Below are positions 36,199-47,381 of a DNA stretch of 64,000 nucleotides, in pieces. Source of the DNA: Anas platyrhynchos (taxonomy: Eukaryota > Chordata > Aves > Anseriformes > Anatidae). The notes under the pieces were generated by a model that worked only from the letters and a program-made list of their open reading frames with translations, was not told where the DNA came from and searched no databases. The DNA lies in assembly GCF_047663525.1 (NCBI RefSeq), contig NC_092589.1:106386001-106450000 (forward strand). Direction: 5' to 3'. Position numbers and translations under genes: made by a program. The first letter of the stretch is position 1. Each line of letters begins with the position of its first letter.

Positions 36199-36792
36199 CA
36201 TTGTGGTTTAACCTTGGTAGGCAGTTCAGCATCATGCAGATGCTCAGTAACTCCCTGTCACTGGTAAGATGGGGGAGAGAATCAGAAAGGTAAAAGTGCA
36301 AGGATTCAGGGGTTGAGATAAAGACGGTTTACTAGGTAAAGCAAAAGCTGTGTGTACAAGCAAAGCAGAACAAGGAATTCACTCACTTCTTCCTATCAGC
36401 AAGCAGATGTTTGTCCTTTGCCAGGAAAGCAGGGCTCGTCACACATAACAGTTTCTTGGGAAGGAAAACACCGTTATTCTGAATATTCTCTTCTCTTCCC
36501 TCTTCTGTCCCAGCTTTTATTGTTGAGCATGATGCCTTATGGTATAAGTCAACCCTTTGGTCAGTCTGAATCACCTGTCATGGCCACATCCCCTCCCAGC
36601 TCCTCATGTACCACCAGCCTCCTTACCGTCAGGGCAGCATGACAAGTGGAAGAGTCCTTGGCTCTGTGTGAGAACTCCTCTGCATCAACTAAAACATCGG
36701 TGTGTTATCAGCATTATTCTCATCCTCCATCCCAAACACAACACCATACCATCTACTAGGAAGAAAACTTTATTACATCTAAAACCAGGACA
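36199..36792 (-). mobile_element. Solo LTR of an avian ERVL-like endogenous retrovirus, older copy
   Basis: On the plus strand it runs from GTGGTTTAACC (36203 on) through GATGGGGGAGAGAATC, GGTTGAGATAAAGAC, GGAATTCACTCACTTC, CCTCCCAGCTCC and AAAACATCGGTGTGTTATCAG to AAAACCAGGACA at 36781-36792. These landmarks occur in the same order in the LTR at 45477-46089 or in the family consensus as I remember it. Orientation is minus. No internal gag/pol sequence flanks it, so it is a solo LTR. The left terminal dinucleotide is mutated and no target-site duplication is visible. It is about 594 bp, near the length of the other copy. Open frames at 36352-36949 are accidental readings of it and its flank. 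Confidence 0.85.
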
Positions 36793-39700
36793 ATATTCTT
36801 TGTCAACCAGCATTGCATTACTTATTATTATTATTTTAAACTATGAAGGGACGTACAAACATTTTTTATTATGCTATGTACAACTGTATTTAGTGGTGCA
36901 GAGTTTTGATATTCTGCTGCTGGGAGCTTGTGTTACTTGCAACATGTGAAACACCATTGGAAAATAAGAATACCTTCACTGTGCCAGCTCTGGCCCTTTT
37001 TTTTTTTTTTTTTCTTCTTAAACTGATCTTCTGTACTGGAGTAAATTTTTAGAAACAGTGCTCTGATGCAAATAAAAGTATTTGAAGAACATAGAAAGAG
37101 CCAAATGTTTGCATACATTAATTTATTTGGCTACAGAATCTATTTGAAACGCAATAAACAATGAAACTGTAGATATTAAAATGTGCCCTTTCAGACAGTA
37201 TATATCAAATTCTACTTTCAATTCCCCTGGGGCAGCCCAACTGCATGTAGAAGGAAGGATATAGATGTATATAATTTAAGTTGCTCTTCAGAAAAGAATG
37301 CTCTGCTTTTGATATATCAGAATATGCCAAAATAACAAAACAAACAAACAAAGTAAAATATAAACCAAGATTCAATACAAGTCATATTTGAATTCTGGGA
37401 CATTACTAGCTTTCCATCTGTCTAGAAAACAATACAATGCATTCATGTGACCATCCACGGAAACGAGTTTCAAAAATCATCAAGCCCTCTGCTCTCTCAG
37501 TATGCAGGTGGTGTGCAATGCCAGATGCAAAATAATTGATGTAGTTTCAAAGTTCCCTGGATCATGTCACAATTCATACATTTTAAAGTACATAGGAACT
37601 CACAATCTGTATGACACTATCTGCGTCTATTTTTTTTTTTTTTTTTAATTTACTTTGAAACCATTTTGGTAATCAAAAGCTATTTTAAAATTCAAATGCT
37701 AATTCACATTCTGTAAAGTTATAAATACTTATTCCTGTACATAACTACTGGAATGTTAGAGAAATAATTAGAATAAATTTAAAAATAATTTACAAATTTG
37801 TTGGAAGGTAAAGAATTCTAACATCAGGATTTCAAGGACATCAAACAGAGGCATGGCAGTAATACAAAAGACGTAACTTTCAAGAAACAGAGTTTATTAG
37901 CAGGCTTTCCAGAGACATGTTCTTAATCCATGTATATGGTAATTGCAGTTTATTTATAGCACAGAAAAAAATTAAAATGTTTCACCAATGTTATTCAGTC
38001 ATTTAAAAGGGATCTGGAGTGGCTAGTACTATTAACACATCCAACTGTTGGGGTCATATGAAAACGGGGGATACACCTGCTGGGTTTGATTTACAGACAC
38101 CTACTGAGAGGAAATAAAGAACACAGACATTCCCCAATTTATAGCTATCTGGAGTGAGATAGTTTATAGCTGCAGGAGTGAGAAGCAGCAGCAAACTTGT
38201 CAGAGGCTTATGGAATAATGCTCTTCTATGAACTGCCGCGTAAGGCTACTTGTGAAACTGGGGCAGAGATGGCATCACCTTCCAGAGTTGCAGCACTCAT
38301 TTTCTGGTCCCACCATTTAATTAAACTATTGAAGTAAAGCTGATGAACAAAAATACTATATTGAGAGGGATATTGAGGGAGAGGGAATGTGTTACCTTGC
38401 GGGCAATACTTTTCTGCTTGTGTACAACTGTTGTTACCAGTTGCCTGGTTCTCTGAGATGTTGACAAAGAAGAAATAAACTAAAAAGCTAAAAAGCTATG
38501 CATATATCATGTTTGAAACCTTTTTTTTTTTTTTCCTTCCCAGAAATTTAGATGCTTGTTCTTTTGGAATGATTCAGATTTTAACAATAGTAGTCTAGAT
38601 TAGAGAAGACTCTTTAGAAGTTAAAAATCATGGAATTTTTCTCAAAAAGTCTTATATCTGGTAATCAGAAAGAAGAGGGGAAGAGGATGTTACGGATATG
38701 ACACCACTGGGTAGGAAAGATCAAGGAAGGAAGAAAAGCACTCATGCTGTACTTCAGCAAATCAATGACAGTGATGACAAGTGTTTTCCTTTTTGCTAAC
38801 ATTAGACTGCACACATTTCAGCAGAGACCTGGCTATGCACCTGCAGTGAGATGCTGCTTTTTACATTGGCCATGGCAACTTAAACACCGAGATCTCATTC
38901 TTGCCTTTGCCAAGGAAGCAAAAATCTCACTAATTTAAGTGAAATATGGTGTATGGAGAAGACAGCTCTATCCCAGTATTTCCAATACAGGCTACTGAGT
39001 AACATGTACAACATGCCCTGGAATATTTGGATTCAAAACATTCACCTGTGAGTTCTTACCAGCCTTAGAGATTTTTCTTCCTCCCTCACCAACTACTTCT
39101 GGTATGCATTCATATATAACGTTATAATAAAGAATTGTAATTAAGAGTTTTAATTTAGAGTTATCACTACTCATCAGATAAGAACTTTACAGTCACAGCT
39201 GCATCATTGACAAGAACATCTTGTGAATTCTCCAGTTTTACTCTAAAAGGTTTAAATCCACCACAGTTGCATTACTATCAATCCACTCTAAGTTTCAAAA
39301 CAATCACAATGGTACCTGGACACACATCATCCTGCAAAATACTGTATTGTCTTCTAAAATTCAAATATCTATGACTGTGAACAACTTCAGCCTTATATCC
39401 TTATTTTCCCCTGAAATAGAGTGTAAGCCATGCTCTGCAGAAGTTGAAGCTTCTGGTGTTTCAGTGTGAGAAGATTTGAAGATCTGACGATCTTTTGTTT
39501 CACAGCTGGGAGGAAGAAGGTCTAATCCAGGAAGCTTGTTGGAAGGGACTTTGCAAGTAACATGTGGGCTGGAAAGAGCAATATGCCTATTATCCCAACC
39601 TGATAAATGAATTTATGCTAAAACTTTATGTTATTACTTTATAGTTGAACTTGGCCATTGTTATGTTACATTACTACAACTATGACAACGTTTAAACAGA

Positions 39701-41927
39701 TTAACTCCTACTGAAAGTGACAGAGCTAAACTAACTATGAAGGCACAATGTTGGAACAAGCTTGTACAGTCAAAAAGCAGGAATGACTGATGCAAAGATA
39801 AAAATGTAGAGAAGATTAAAAAAGGAGGAAAAGACAAAGAAAACAAAACCCAAAAAAAAAAGTGCCCTGCAAACTTAGTAATACGTTTCATGTCCAAACA
39901 TGAAATCTATCCATCTGCAAAGAAAAAATGTCATGTATCATAAACAACAGAAAGAATAATTTTGAATTGAATAAGCTGTTTTTGGATGTAGGCTTGAATT
40001 AGATTAGTTTCATCCCTCTGTGAATTTATGGACTACAAATAAGGCAAGCAAATGAAGAAAGAAGATAGAGGTGGAGAGGATTGTGAGAAAGTGAGTCCCT
40101 GAGGACAAAAATGGAGTGAGGGAAGATTAGGATGTGAATGGAAAGCCAGTGAATGAATTATAAGATATGAATGTGGAATGACAGAAAGGAAACAGAAAAT
40201 TTATCAGAAAACAAAAGAGTAGAAATGGATATGCATTGCATTACATGCAAAAATGACCATGTTAATTGTCCATTTTAAAGAAACCTACTCTAGGTTGTGA
40301 CCCAGAACTGCTGCTTTAATGTTATTATTTCCCTTTCCAGTAACCCCAAAGACTATCACAGACCAGAGGCTCACCTGTGCATCCATTAAGCTGCTGGAGC
40401 GGGTTGAGCTGGATGTAGCAGTCAGTTCCTCCTGCTGCACTTCTTCGTTGGGGTTCTTCTGGCTCCATTACCAGGGAGGTGATTTGGACCACAGTGAGCA
40501 AGTATGCAGTTTCCTTAGGGAGAAGGAGGGACTCCTCTATTCATCTGCTTGTTTTCTTTCTAGAATAACCTAATCTTTGTAAAATAGCTGAACAGTAGCA
40601 AAGATAATTGCTAAAATGTAACTACCTTTCCGTGAATGGGAGGCAGAAGCTAAATATCAATAATAAATAAAACTAAGAATGTAATAATTTTCATGTCAGA
40701 AAAAAAAAAAAAGACAAAAAATGGGAGAAAAAAAAAAAAAAAAAAAGAACAGGTAGGCTGCAGTTGTACCCAGAGACAAAGCTGGCCCAAATGATAAATA
40801 AATTTCTTTTTTTTTTTTTTTCAAAAACAAAAAATCACACACTCTATTAAATAACTCAGTTGTTTTTAAACATGTGTACTGTGAGGTAAATATAATTTTG
40901 GAAATGATATTTAGCGTGTAACTGATTCTGCCAAAATTTTCAATCAGCTGACTAATCTGGGCAGACTCCATATAAATACACCACAGCATTGATTTTATGT
41001 ACTTGTTCAGCTGTTCCCAAATGCTTGACAGGCCTGACAACGTGATCGATCAGTGATCCCATTCACCCAGACCTGCAGGTGCCTTTTATGCTCTCCCTGC
41101 TGGAAGATGACAATCAGACTCATTAAAGGCAACACAAAGCATTACCAATGACATGTTTCTTGTCAGATGAACACAGCCAATGCCTATTATGATTTTATCT
41201 CAGAGAAATTGATTTAATCAGCAGTCTAAGATTTAACCTATTGTTAATAATGCAATTTAAAGCTTTTCTCTCATTGCTATCAACCTAACTAGAATTTAAA
41301 TGGGTAAGAAGCGACATGAACAAGCTCATAAGGGGGCAGAGTTTATCTCTTCTGTCTGTGCCAGCCTCTTTGATATTTGATGCAAAGAACTAATCTTCGT
41401 GATTCCAGAAACCACATCGTGAACAAGAAACATTTTACCAAAGCTATTATGTCACATACTGCTATCTTAATTTTGGTTTTACACAAGTTTTATATTCTTT
41501 GAGTTTTCTTTGAGTTTTATGCATACGGAAGACATATTTAAAAAGCTGTCAAGTTGTATAAAGCTAATGTTACATGTATTTGTTGTATTAATGATCTAAT
41601 CATTCAAAGCTTGCTTTTAGTGTTGTTTTTCTTTTTGCTTTGCTTTTCATCCACACTATTCACTTCATTACATACTACTTTAGCTTGTCATTTGTGAAAA
41701 AAATAGTTTTCAAAGTGATTATTTTTTAAATTTAATCTACTGAAGTTACAAGAGAAAACAGAAAAATGAGACTGTAAAAGTGCTTTAAAAAACATATTGA
41801 CTTCTTGTAACACACTTATTCTACTCTGTCGTCAGTTTGTAGTACAAATGTACTCTTAATGAAAGATCTGAACCAATCACCATAAATTTCAGTAATTACT
41901 TTCAAATATTGCTATCATTTAACATAT
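36793..41927. other. Unique non-coding DNA
   Basis: No gene or transposon recognised. It includes poly-T runs near 36998-37014, 37630-37647 and 38521-38534, A-tracts at 40700-40712 and 40727-40746, a T-tract at 40808-40822, and a GC-richer, weakly exon-like stretch around 40321-40480. The 130-codon frame at 36557-36949 is half inside the LTR and is not a gene. Confidence 0.6.
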
Positions 41928-42260
41928 CCTCTCTACAACTACCTGAAAGGATGTTGTGGGGAGATGGGGGTCAGCCTCTTCTTGCAGATAACTATCAATA
42001 GCACAAAATGGTATGGCCACAAGTTGTCCCAGGGGAGGTTCAGTTTGGAGAAGAGGAGAAATTTCTTCTCATAAAGAGTAGTCAGGCATTGGAAAGGGTT
42101 GCCCAGGGAGGTGGAGGAGTCACTGTCCCCGGGGGTGTTCAAGGAAAAGTTGGATGTGGTGCTTAGGGATGTGGTTTAGTTGATGATATTGGTGGTAGGA
42201 GGATTTTTGGGCCAGATGATCTGAGAGGTCTTTTCCTGCCCTAATGATTCTATGATTATT
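41928..42260 (+). mobile_element. CR1 non-LTR retrotransposon, 3' end fragment
   Basis: It starts abruptly at CTCTCTACAACTACCTGAAAGG and keeps the CR1 order: CCAGGGGAGGTTCAG, AATTTCTTCTCA, AGGCATTGG...TTGCCCAGGGAGGTGGAGGAGTC, TGTTCAAGGAAAAGTTGGATG, GGTCTTTTCCTGCCCTAATG, and the terminal ATTCTATGATTATTG. It is 5'-truncated and inserted in the plus orientation. The match is good throughout, with scattered substitutions. The minus-strand open frame at 41939-42142 is an antisense artefact of it. Confidence 0.93.
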
Positions 42261-43573
42261 GAAATGCGGTTCAAATATTAAAGCTGTTTATATAGTAAAA
42301 CTTTCTTACTCAACACATCAGGTCCTCTTCAGTTGATAGAACATACATCTGCCTCCTTCATACCTAAACAGTATCTGATGGGTAATTTTTCTTCAAATGT
42401 CATTTTATAAGACTGTTGCATATTTTTTCTATCTGTTATTTAAAAAAAAATAAAAAATAAAAATGGAGATAGCAGCACATTGTGTTCCAGTTAAAACATC
42501 GTTAGGTTGAAGGGAATGTACAGTGTGGTGTGCTCTGAGAAGAGGCAAAAAGGTGGATTCACAGATCTGTTAGGGAGGACTTGCCATGCCCACAGGACAG
42601 CATGGCCAACCAAACTAAGGAGACACTTAGAGACTTAAATTCACAAATTGGGGACCATTAAGAGTTTTACAGTGAGCTTGAAATTTCTTTGTGAAATCAG
42701 AGTTTGTGTGGTGAACATATTAATTAATATAGCTAACTGACTTTGGGAACTGAGGTAATCTGAATGACTTGAGAAGTGAGGATAAAATAATCACTGTAAC
42801 CAAGACTGCAGGAGACAAAAATCTTGGGAACAAACAATTTCTGATTGCTTGACAGAAATTTGTGGTTTTGCTCCCAAGCAGCTGGGAAGTGTATTTCATT
42901 TTCCCATTACTCTATGCTTTTTCTCTGAGGGATGGGTTCTCTGTCTAAACAAATCAAGATTCCAGATTGGAAAGGTAGGCTTTTCATTTATCAGCAGAAG
43001 AATGGAAGGTAAAAATGTGCCATGGGTTGATTTTCTTCAGGGAGGCTATACAGGAAATGCATTATGTAACAAAGAGAGAACTATATGGACTCACTAAAGG
43101 AGAAATCAGAGAGATAAGAATAAGGAGAGAAGACAGTAGAGATTTGTGAAAACTATGAGAGAAAACAGCTTTGTGAGAGCATTACCATCAGTGACGTTGT
43201 CAAAACAAGGCTGAATTTCTTCAAGACAACTGAAGCTCACCAAAAAAGAGCAGAATGGCGGTTTCACTACAGTGGAAGTCAAAACGGGAAAGGTTTAGCA
43301 AGCAGTGAAAGAACGGAAATGGTTCTTAATCTCTAGATGAATTTAAAGGTGAAAAGAAACAAGAAAAAAAAACTAGTGGTGAATTGGGGGTATCAGCAGT
43401 GAGCTCTGAGGAATGAACTAAGTGATAGCTGCCGTTTAAAGGGAACTGAAGACCATACATAGAAAAGTACTGAAGAATATAAGGAAAATGTCTATTGACT
43501 TGCAAAATAGAATTTCTCTCTCATATATATATATATATATTTAATATCTAATTAGGGTTATACTTTAAAAATG

Positions 43574-43604
<31 letters not shown>

Positions 43605-45471
43605 CACAATGGAGTGAAGAGTAGATATCTATTTTCACTATGCTTTCAGTAATGCTTAGATACAAACATTTTCAGCAAATCATTTTAAAGTCACTGTTTA
43701 GACAAGCACAAAGTACCACTGAAAAACCAGTCAACCTGCATTACCTGAGCTGTGGGAATAGTCCCAGGGTCACATATAACAGCAAATGCAAAATCATATG
43801 AGTTAGTACAGTGCTTGTTTGTCACAGGCTAATTTAACTCGATTTGCCTTGTGTACACTATAAATTTGAAGACACCTAAATGGATAGTTACCCTCTTGTA
43901 ATGTGTTTGAAGTTGGGAGCTTTCAGTGAGAAATCATACAAGTAGATTAGAATTACTTTTAATTCAGTGTCACCTTTAATACTGTTGTCAATGTCACAGT
44001 GATCAGTTAAATGGTGGTGAAAATTAAGACTTCTTACCTCTGCTACTACTGGTTTTAATGAATTCTCCTTATACTTTTTGTGAAGTAGTGACCCATTTTT
44101 TATTATCATATTACTTCTATCCTACATTGAATCTTAAAATAGTTTCTGCTTCCTCTTGAAAAATCTGGAAAACTTATTCCCTAATTCAGTTAGAAATTCC
44201 CAATGATTTGTGCATATTAAATCCAAACAAACCACCTGGTTTTGATTGTTTCTTAATCCTTCTTAAAATCAGAAGCCCATTATCAGTGGCCTCTGCAAGA
44301 GAACTCTGCAATTAGAAATCCACACAAGCTTCCCTCTTTGTCATCAAGCTGTGTATGTCTGCTCACAGAAAATTGCTACAGCTGTCAGCTTAAGTGCAAT
44401 GACAAATATGTTTCTCTGCATATTTGGTTTCAGCTAGTTTTGCTCAATTCTGTATGACTTCACTGGCATGACAAGTTACACAAGTGTTGCCAGAGAGTAA
44501 GAAAGACAAGCTGCAAGGTATTTACCTTAGGTTAACCCTGTGTGGTGTTACAATCTGTGCCTGTGCTTAGCCGTGTGGTTACTAGAAAACATTAGCCTTT
44601 CCACCATCAGTGGCAGGTTGATGTGTAGCATGTTCCCATTTCTCTCTGTCTCTGTCTCTCTCTTTTTTTTTTTTTTTTTTTTAAGCAAGGTTATATAAAA
44701 TAAGATAGTGTGTGATTTGAGATAACATTGATCTCCCTTTTTGTTTATCAGAGCTGAAGAATTTTTCCCAAACTACCTGTGTAAGGTTCCCTCAACAACT
44801 ATTTCCCCTGTAAATTGCAAACCCTCAAGATTAAAAGCACCAGAGAAAGAAGTCTCTGAAGTGATTTAGTAACTTCAGCAAAAACAATTCTGAGAACGGA
44901 GGGGGACTGACATTCCCAGCTATCACAGCTTCTCCTCCAAGAAATCTGAGGGAGATGGGCCAACTGTTATTAAGTCGGCTGTGAGCTGATTGCTGACTTC
45001 AATTGAAAAGTTCAATCTATGGCAACTATAATGACAGATTTTGGCATTTTCAGTGGTGTTTAGCATCCTCAGAAAAAAAAAAAAAAAAAAAAGTTAATAA
45101 AATAAAAAATCAAATAATGGAAACTTCAAAGTGCCAAGGATATACAAAAAGGGGATGGAAGAGACTGGGCTTGTCAGCCAAAGGGCTGGGGGATGTTATT
45201 AAAACTGATAATTTGCAGAACAGAAGTTTCCTCTGCGCTTAGAGCTGTTACTCATCTCTGATAAAGGCACATCCAACTAAACAATACTGAATATTACTGC
45301 CATTACATATCAGGACAAATCATATTTAGAACCTTATGGAATTCAGTGCATCACATATGCCTTAACCATGACTTCCTAATTGATCCTGAAAAGGAAAGTC
45401 TGTGTCTGCATCACTCATTAAACTTAGTTTGATTGTTCCTTTAGCAATGGATATGTAGAACCTTGTTCTGA
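42261..45471. other. Unique non-coding DNA
   Basis: No gene or transposon recognised. It contains an AT tract at 43522-43541, a T28 tract at 43574-43601, a CT run into poly-T at 44641-44682 and an A-tract at about 45074-45092. Open frames up to 82 codons show no recognisable protein. Confidence 0.6.
43522..43601. repeat. (AT)n and poly-T simple repeats
   Basis: An AT dinucleotide run at 43522-43541 and, 32 bases on, 28 consecutive T residues at 43574-43601. No transposon is recognised beside them. Confidence 0.9.
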
Positions 45472-45614
45472 CATCTTGTCGTGGTTTAACCCGGCTGGCA
45501 GCTAAACACTACACAGCCGTTCGCTCACCCTCCCCCCTCCCTCTTTGCGACGGGGGAGAGAAATGGAAAGTGAAGCCTGTGAGTTGAGATAAAGACAGGT
45601 TAATAAGACAGGAA

Positions 45615-45674
<60 letters not shown>
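45615..45674. repeat. (AAT)n microsatellite, 20 perfect units, inside the LTR
   Basis: Sixty bases of perfect AAT units. In this LTR family the same place normally has a short irregular ATT-rich stretch, and irregular remains (GATAATAGTACTACTACTAATAAT) are still visible just after the pure array. The array therefore appears to have grown from LTR sequence. Confidence 0.95.
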
Positions 45675-45676
<2 letters not shown>

Positions 45677-45807
45677 AATATTGATAATAGTACTACTACT
45701 AATAATATGTACAAACAAGTGATGCACAATGCAATTGCTCACCACCCGCTGACCGATGCCCAGCCTAACCCCGAGCAGTCTGGCCCACCCCCCCGGCTAG
45801 CCACCCC

Positions 45808-45831
45808 TATATATTGTTTAGCATGACGTCA
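45808..45831 (-). promoter_or_regulatory. Retained LTR promoter elements: TATA-like box and CRE palindrome
   Basis: TGACGTCA at 45824-45831 is a perfect cAMP-response element palindrome (binding site for CREB/ATF proteins), and TATATA at 45808-45813 lies 10 bases downstream of it on the minus strand, the sense of the LTR. This is the expected U3 promoter arrangement. The older LTR at 36199-36792 has lost the CRE at the corresponding place. Activity is not shown by sequence. Confidence 0.55.
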
Positions 45832-46281
45832 GATGGTATGGAATACCGCTTTGGCTAGTTTGGGTCACCTGTCCTGGGTCTGTCCCCTCCCAGCTCTTGC
45901 TGCACCCCCAGCCTGCCCATTGGCAGGACAGAGCAAAAGGCTGAGACGTCCTTGGCTTAGTATAAGCACTGCTCTTCAGCAATTAAAACATCGGGGTGTT
46001 ATCAGCACTCTTCTCATCCTAAGCCAAAACATAGCATTCTACCAACTACTAGGAAGAAAATTAACTCTGTTCTAACTGAAACCAGGACACATCTCCAATC
46101 CATCATATCCATATTATAATGATAATCTCTTGTCTTTTAATCAGTGATACTTGGGAGAAGGAGGGGAAACCTGTGAAAGTGTGAATGTATGGATGAATCA
46201 GCATCTGATTAGCTCACAGAATCTATTTTGTGTGTTTATTCAGAGAATATGAAATTCAAAACTTTGAGTGATAATGATTAT

Positions 46282-46368
46282 TGGTGTATATATATGGTGT
46301 ATATGTATATATATGGTGTACATGTATATATATATATATGCATATATAATTTATATATATATATTTTT
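46282..46368. repeat. Compound (TA)n / TGGTGTATA repeat
   Basis: TGGTGTA units are spaced by TA runs three times (46282, 46295, 46314 or so), followed by longer TA tracts. It is a compound microsatellite, which gives the Tyr/Ile/Met-rich open frame at 46228-46446. Confidence 0.85.
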
Positions 46369-47351
46369 CCTAAGAGAAACACTCATTTATTTTTTTTTTT
46401 ATTTATTCTACAGTTCTATGGGTTAATCCAGCAAAGACACAGATGAAGGCAAACAACAGTTTAGGAACCCAGTTTGTAAGATGTTGCACCAGCTGCAAAA
46501 TGGAAATGTAAGTTGCTGTCCACATGGTTCTGTGTCTGTTGAACATCCACAAAACAAAGAATAAATAATGTAGGAAAAAAAAAAAAAAGTTACTATTTCT
46601 TCAGAAGCTCTCGTTACTGTTGCCTACCTCCTTTTTTCTTTTTTTACATGCCTTTCATTAACCACTTTGTTGTTTGGACCTGGTTAAACCTTCGCAGACT
46701 GCAGCATCTTGTTTACAACTTACTTCTATCCCAAGGTAGCTTCTAATATTTTTGGAGTCAATATCATGTTGTTTTTTTATGACTTCCTGCCTCTACTTTT
46801 GCCTTTTCCTTTCATTTGCCATCTGCCTATGGGACTGCCTGCTTTCCTGTCTGGTCTTCTGCTCCCACATTCCTTAATGTCCGCATGTCACTGTGAGCAC
46901 TGCAACTCCCTTTAAGAGTTCTTCCTCTTGACTATCTGACAGGAGTTACTAGCTTGAGCTCATCACCACATCGCTTTAAGTGGTTCCTCCAAGAGGGGGA
47001 TATGCTACCAGTTATGAGCTAATCTTAAAAAAAAAAAAAAAAAAAAAAGAAAAAAGACATATTCAAAAAAGACATATTCTCCCTAAGCACTCAATAGGCT
47101 CCCTGAATGGCTGAATGGAGAGCTCTGGTGGGTGACAGTTTGGGTTCAGCTGTTTGGGGTATATATGCTGTTGATCTCCTAGGAAGGATGGCTACTAGTC
47201 AGCCAGCCCATTACACCTTGCTGTTATTACTACCTTCAATTATTTAAGCAGTTACAGCTCTGTTTACCCCTATCTTATTACCAGTCTTTCTTTGATGTTT
47301 CAAAGGAAGGAGAGGACATCTGTCATTTGTGAGCACAAATTAGATGCAGTT

Positions 47352-47381
47352 ACACACACACACACATATGCACACACACAA
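47352..47381. repeat. (AC)n microsatellite
   Basis: Two AC runs interrupted by ATATG, about 30 bases in all. Confidence 0.93.

Larger units (their letters stand above)
45477..46089 (-). mobile_element. Complete solo LTR of an avian ERVL-like endogenous retrovirus
   Basis: On the plus strand the 613-bp element begins TGTCGTGGTTTAACCC and ends GAAACCAGGACA, so both ends carry the TG...CA of retroviral LTRs, read here in reverse. It has the landmarks of a common bird LTR family: TGAGATAAAGACAGG, GATGCACAATGCAATTGCTC, GACGTCAGATGGTATGGAAT and AAACATCGGGGTGTTATCAG. There is no gag, pol or env beside it, and a 5-bp duplication borders it, so the provirus was reduced to one LTR by recombination between its two LTRs. 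It carries an AAT microsatellite, and the Tyr- or Leu-rich frames at 45502-45745 are translations of that repeat. The family name is from memory. Confidence 0.93.
45472..46094. repeat. 5-bp target-site duplication flanking the solo LTR
   Basis: CATCT occurs at 45472-45476 directly before the LTR and again at 46090-46094 directly after it. A 5-bp duplication fits retroviral integrase of the ERVL type. It shows that this LTR copy is complete and still sits at its original insertion site. Confidence 0.9.

Noticed and set aside
36557-36949. 130-codon plus-strand frame
   Set aside because: It starts inside the antisense LTR and runs into unique flank; there is no protein similarity.
40700-40822. 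A-tracts followed about 60 bp later by a T-tract, as a possible fold-back element
   Set aside because: The intervening sequences are not complementary; independent homopolymers are the simpler explanation.
45502-45745. Poly-Tyr and poly-Leu open frames
   Set aside because: Antisense translations of the AAT microsatellite inside the solo LTR.
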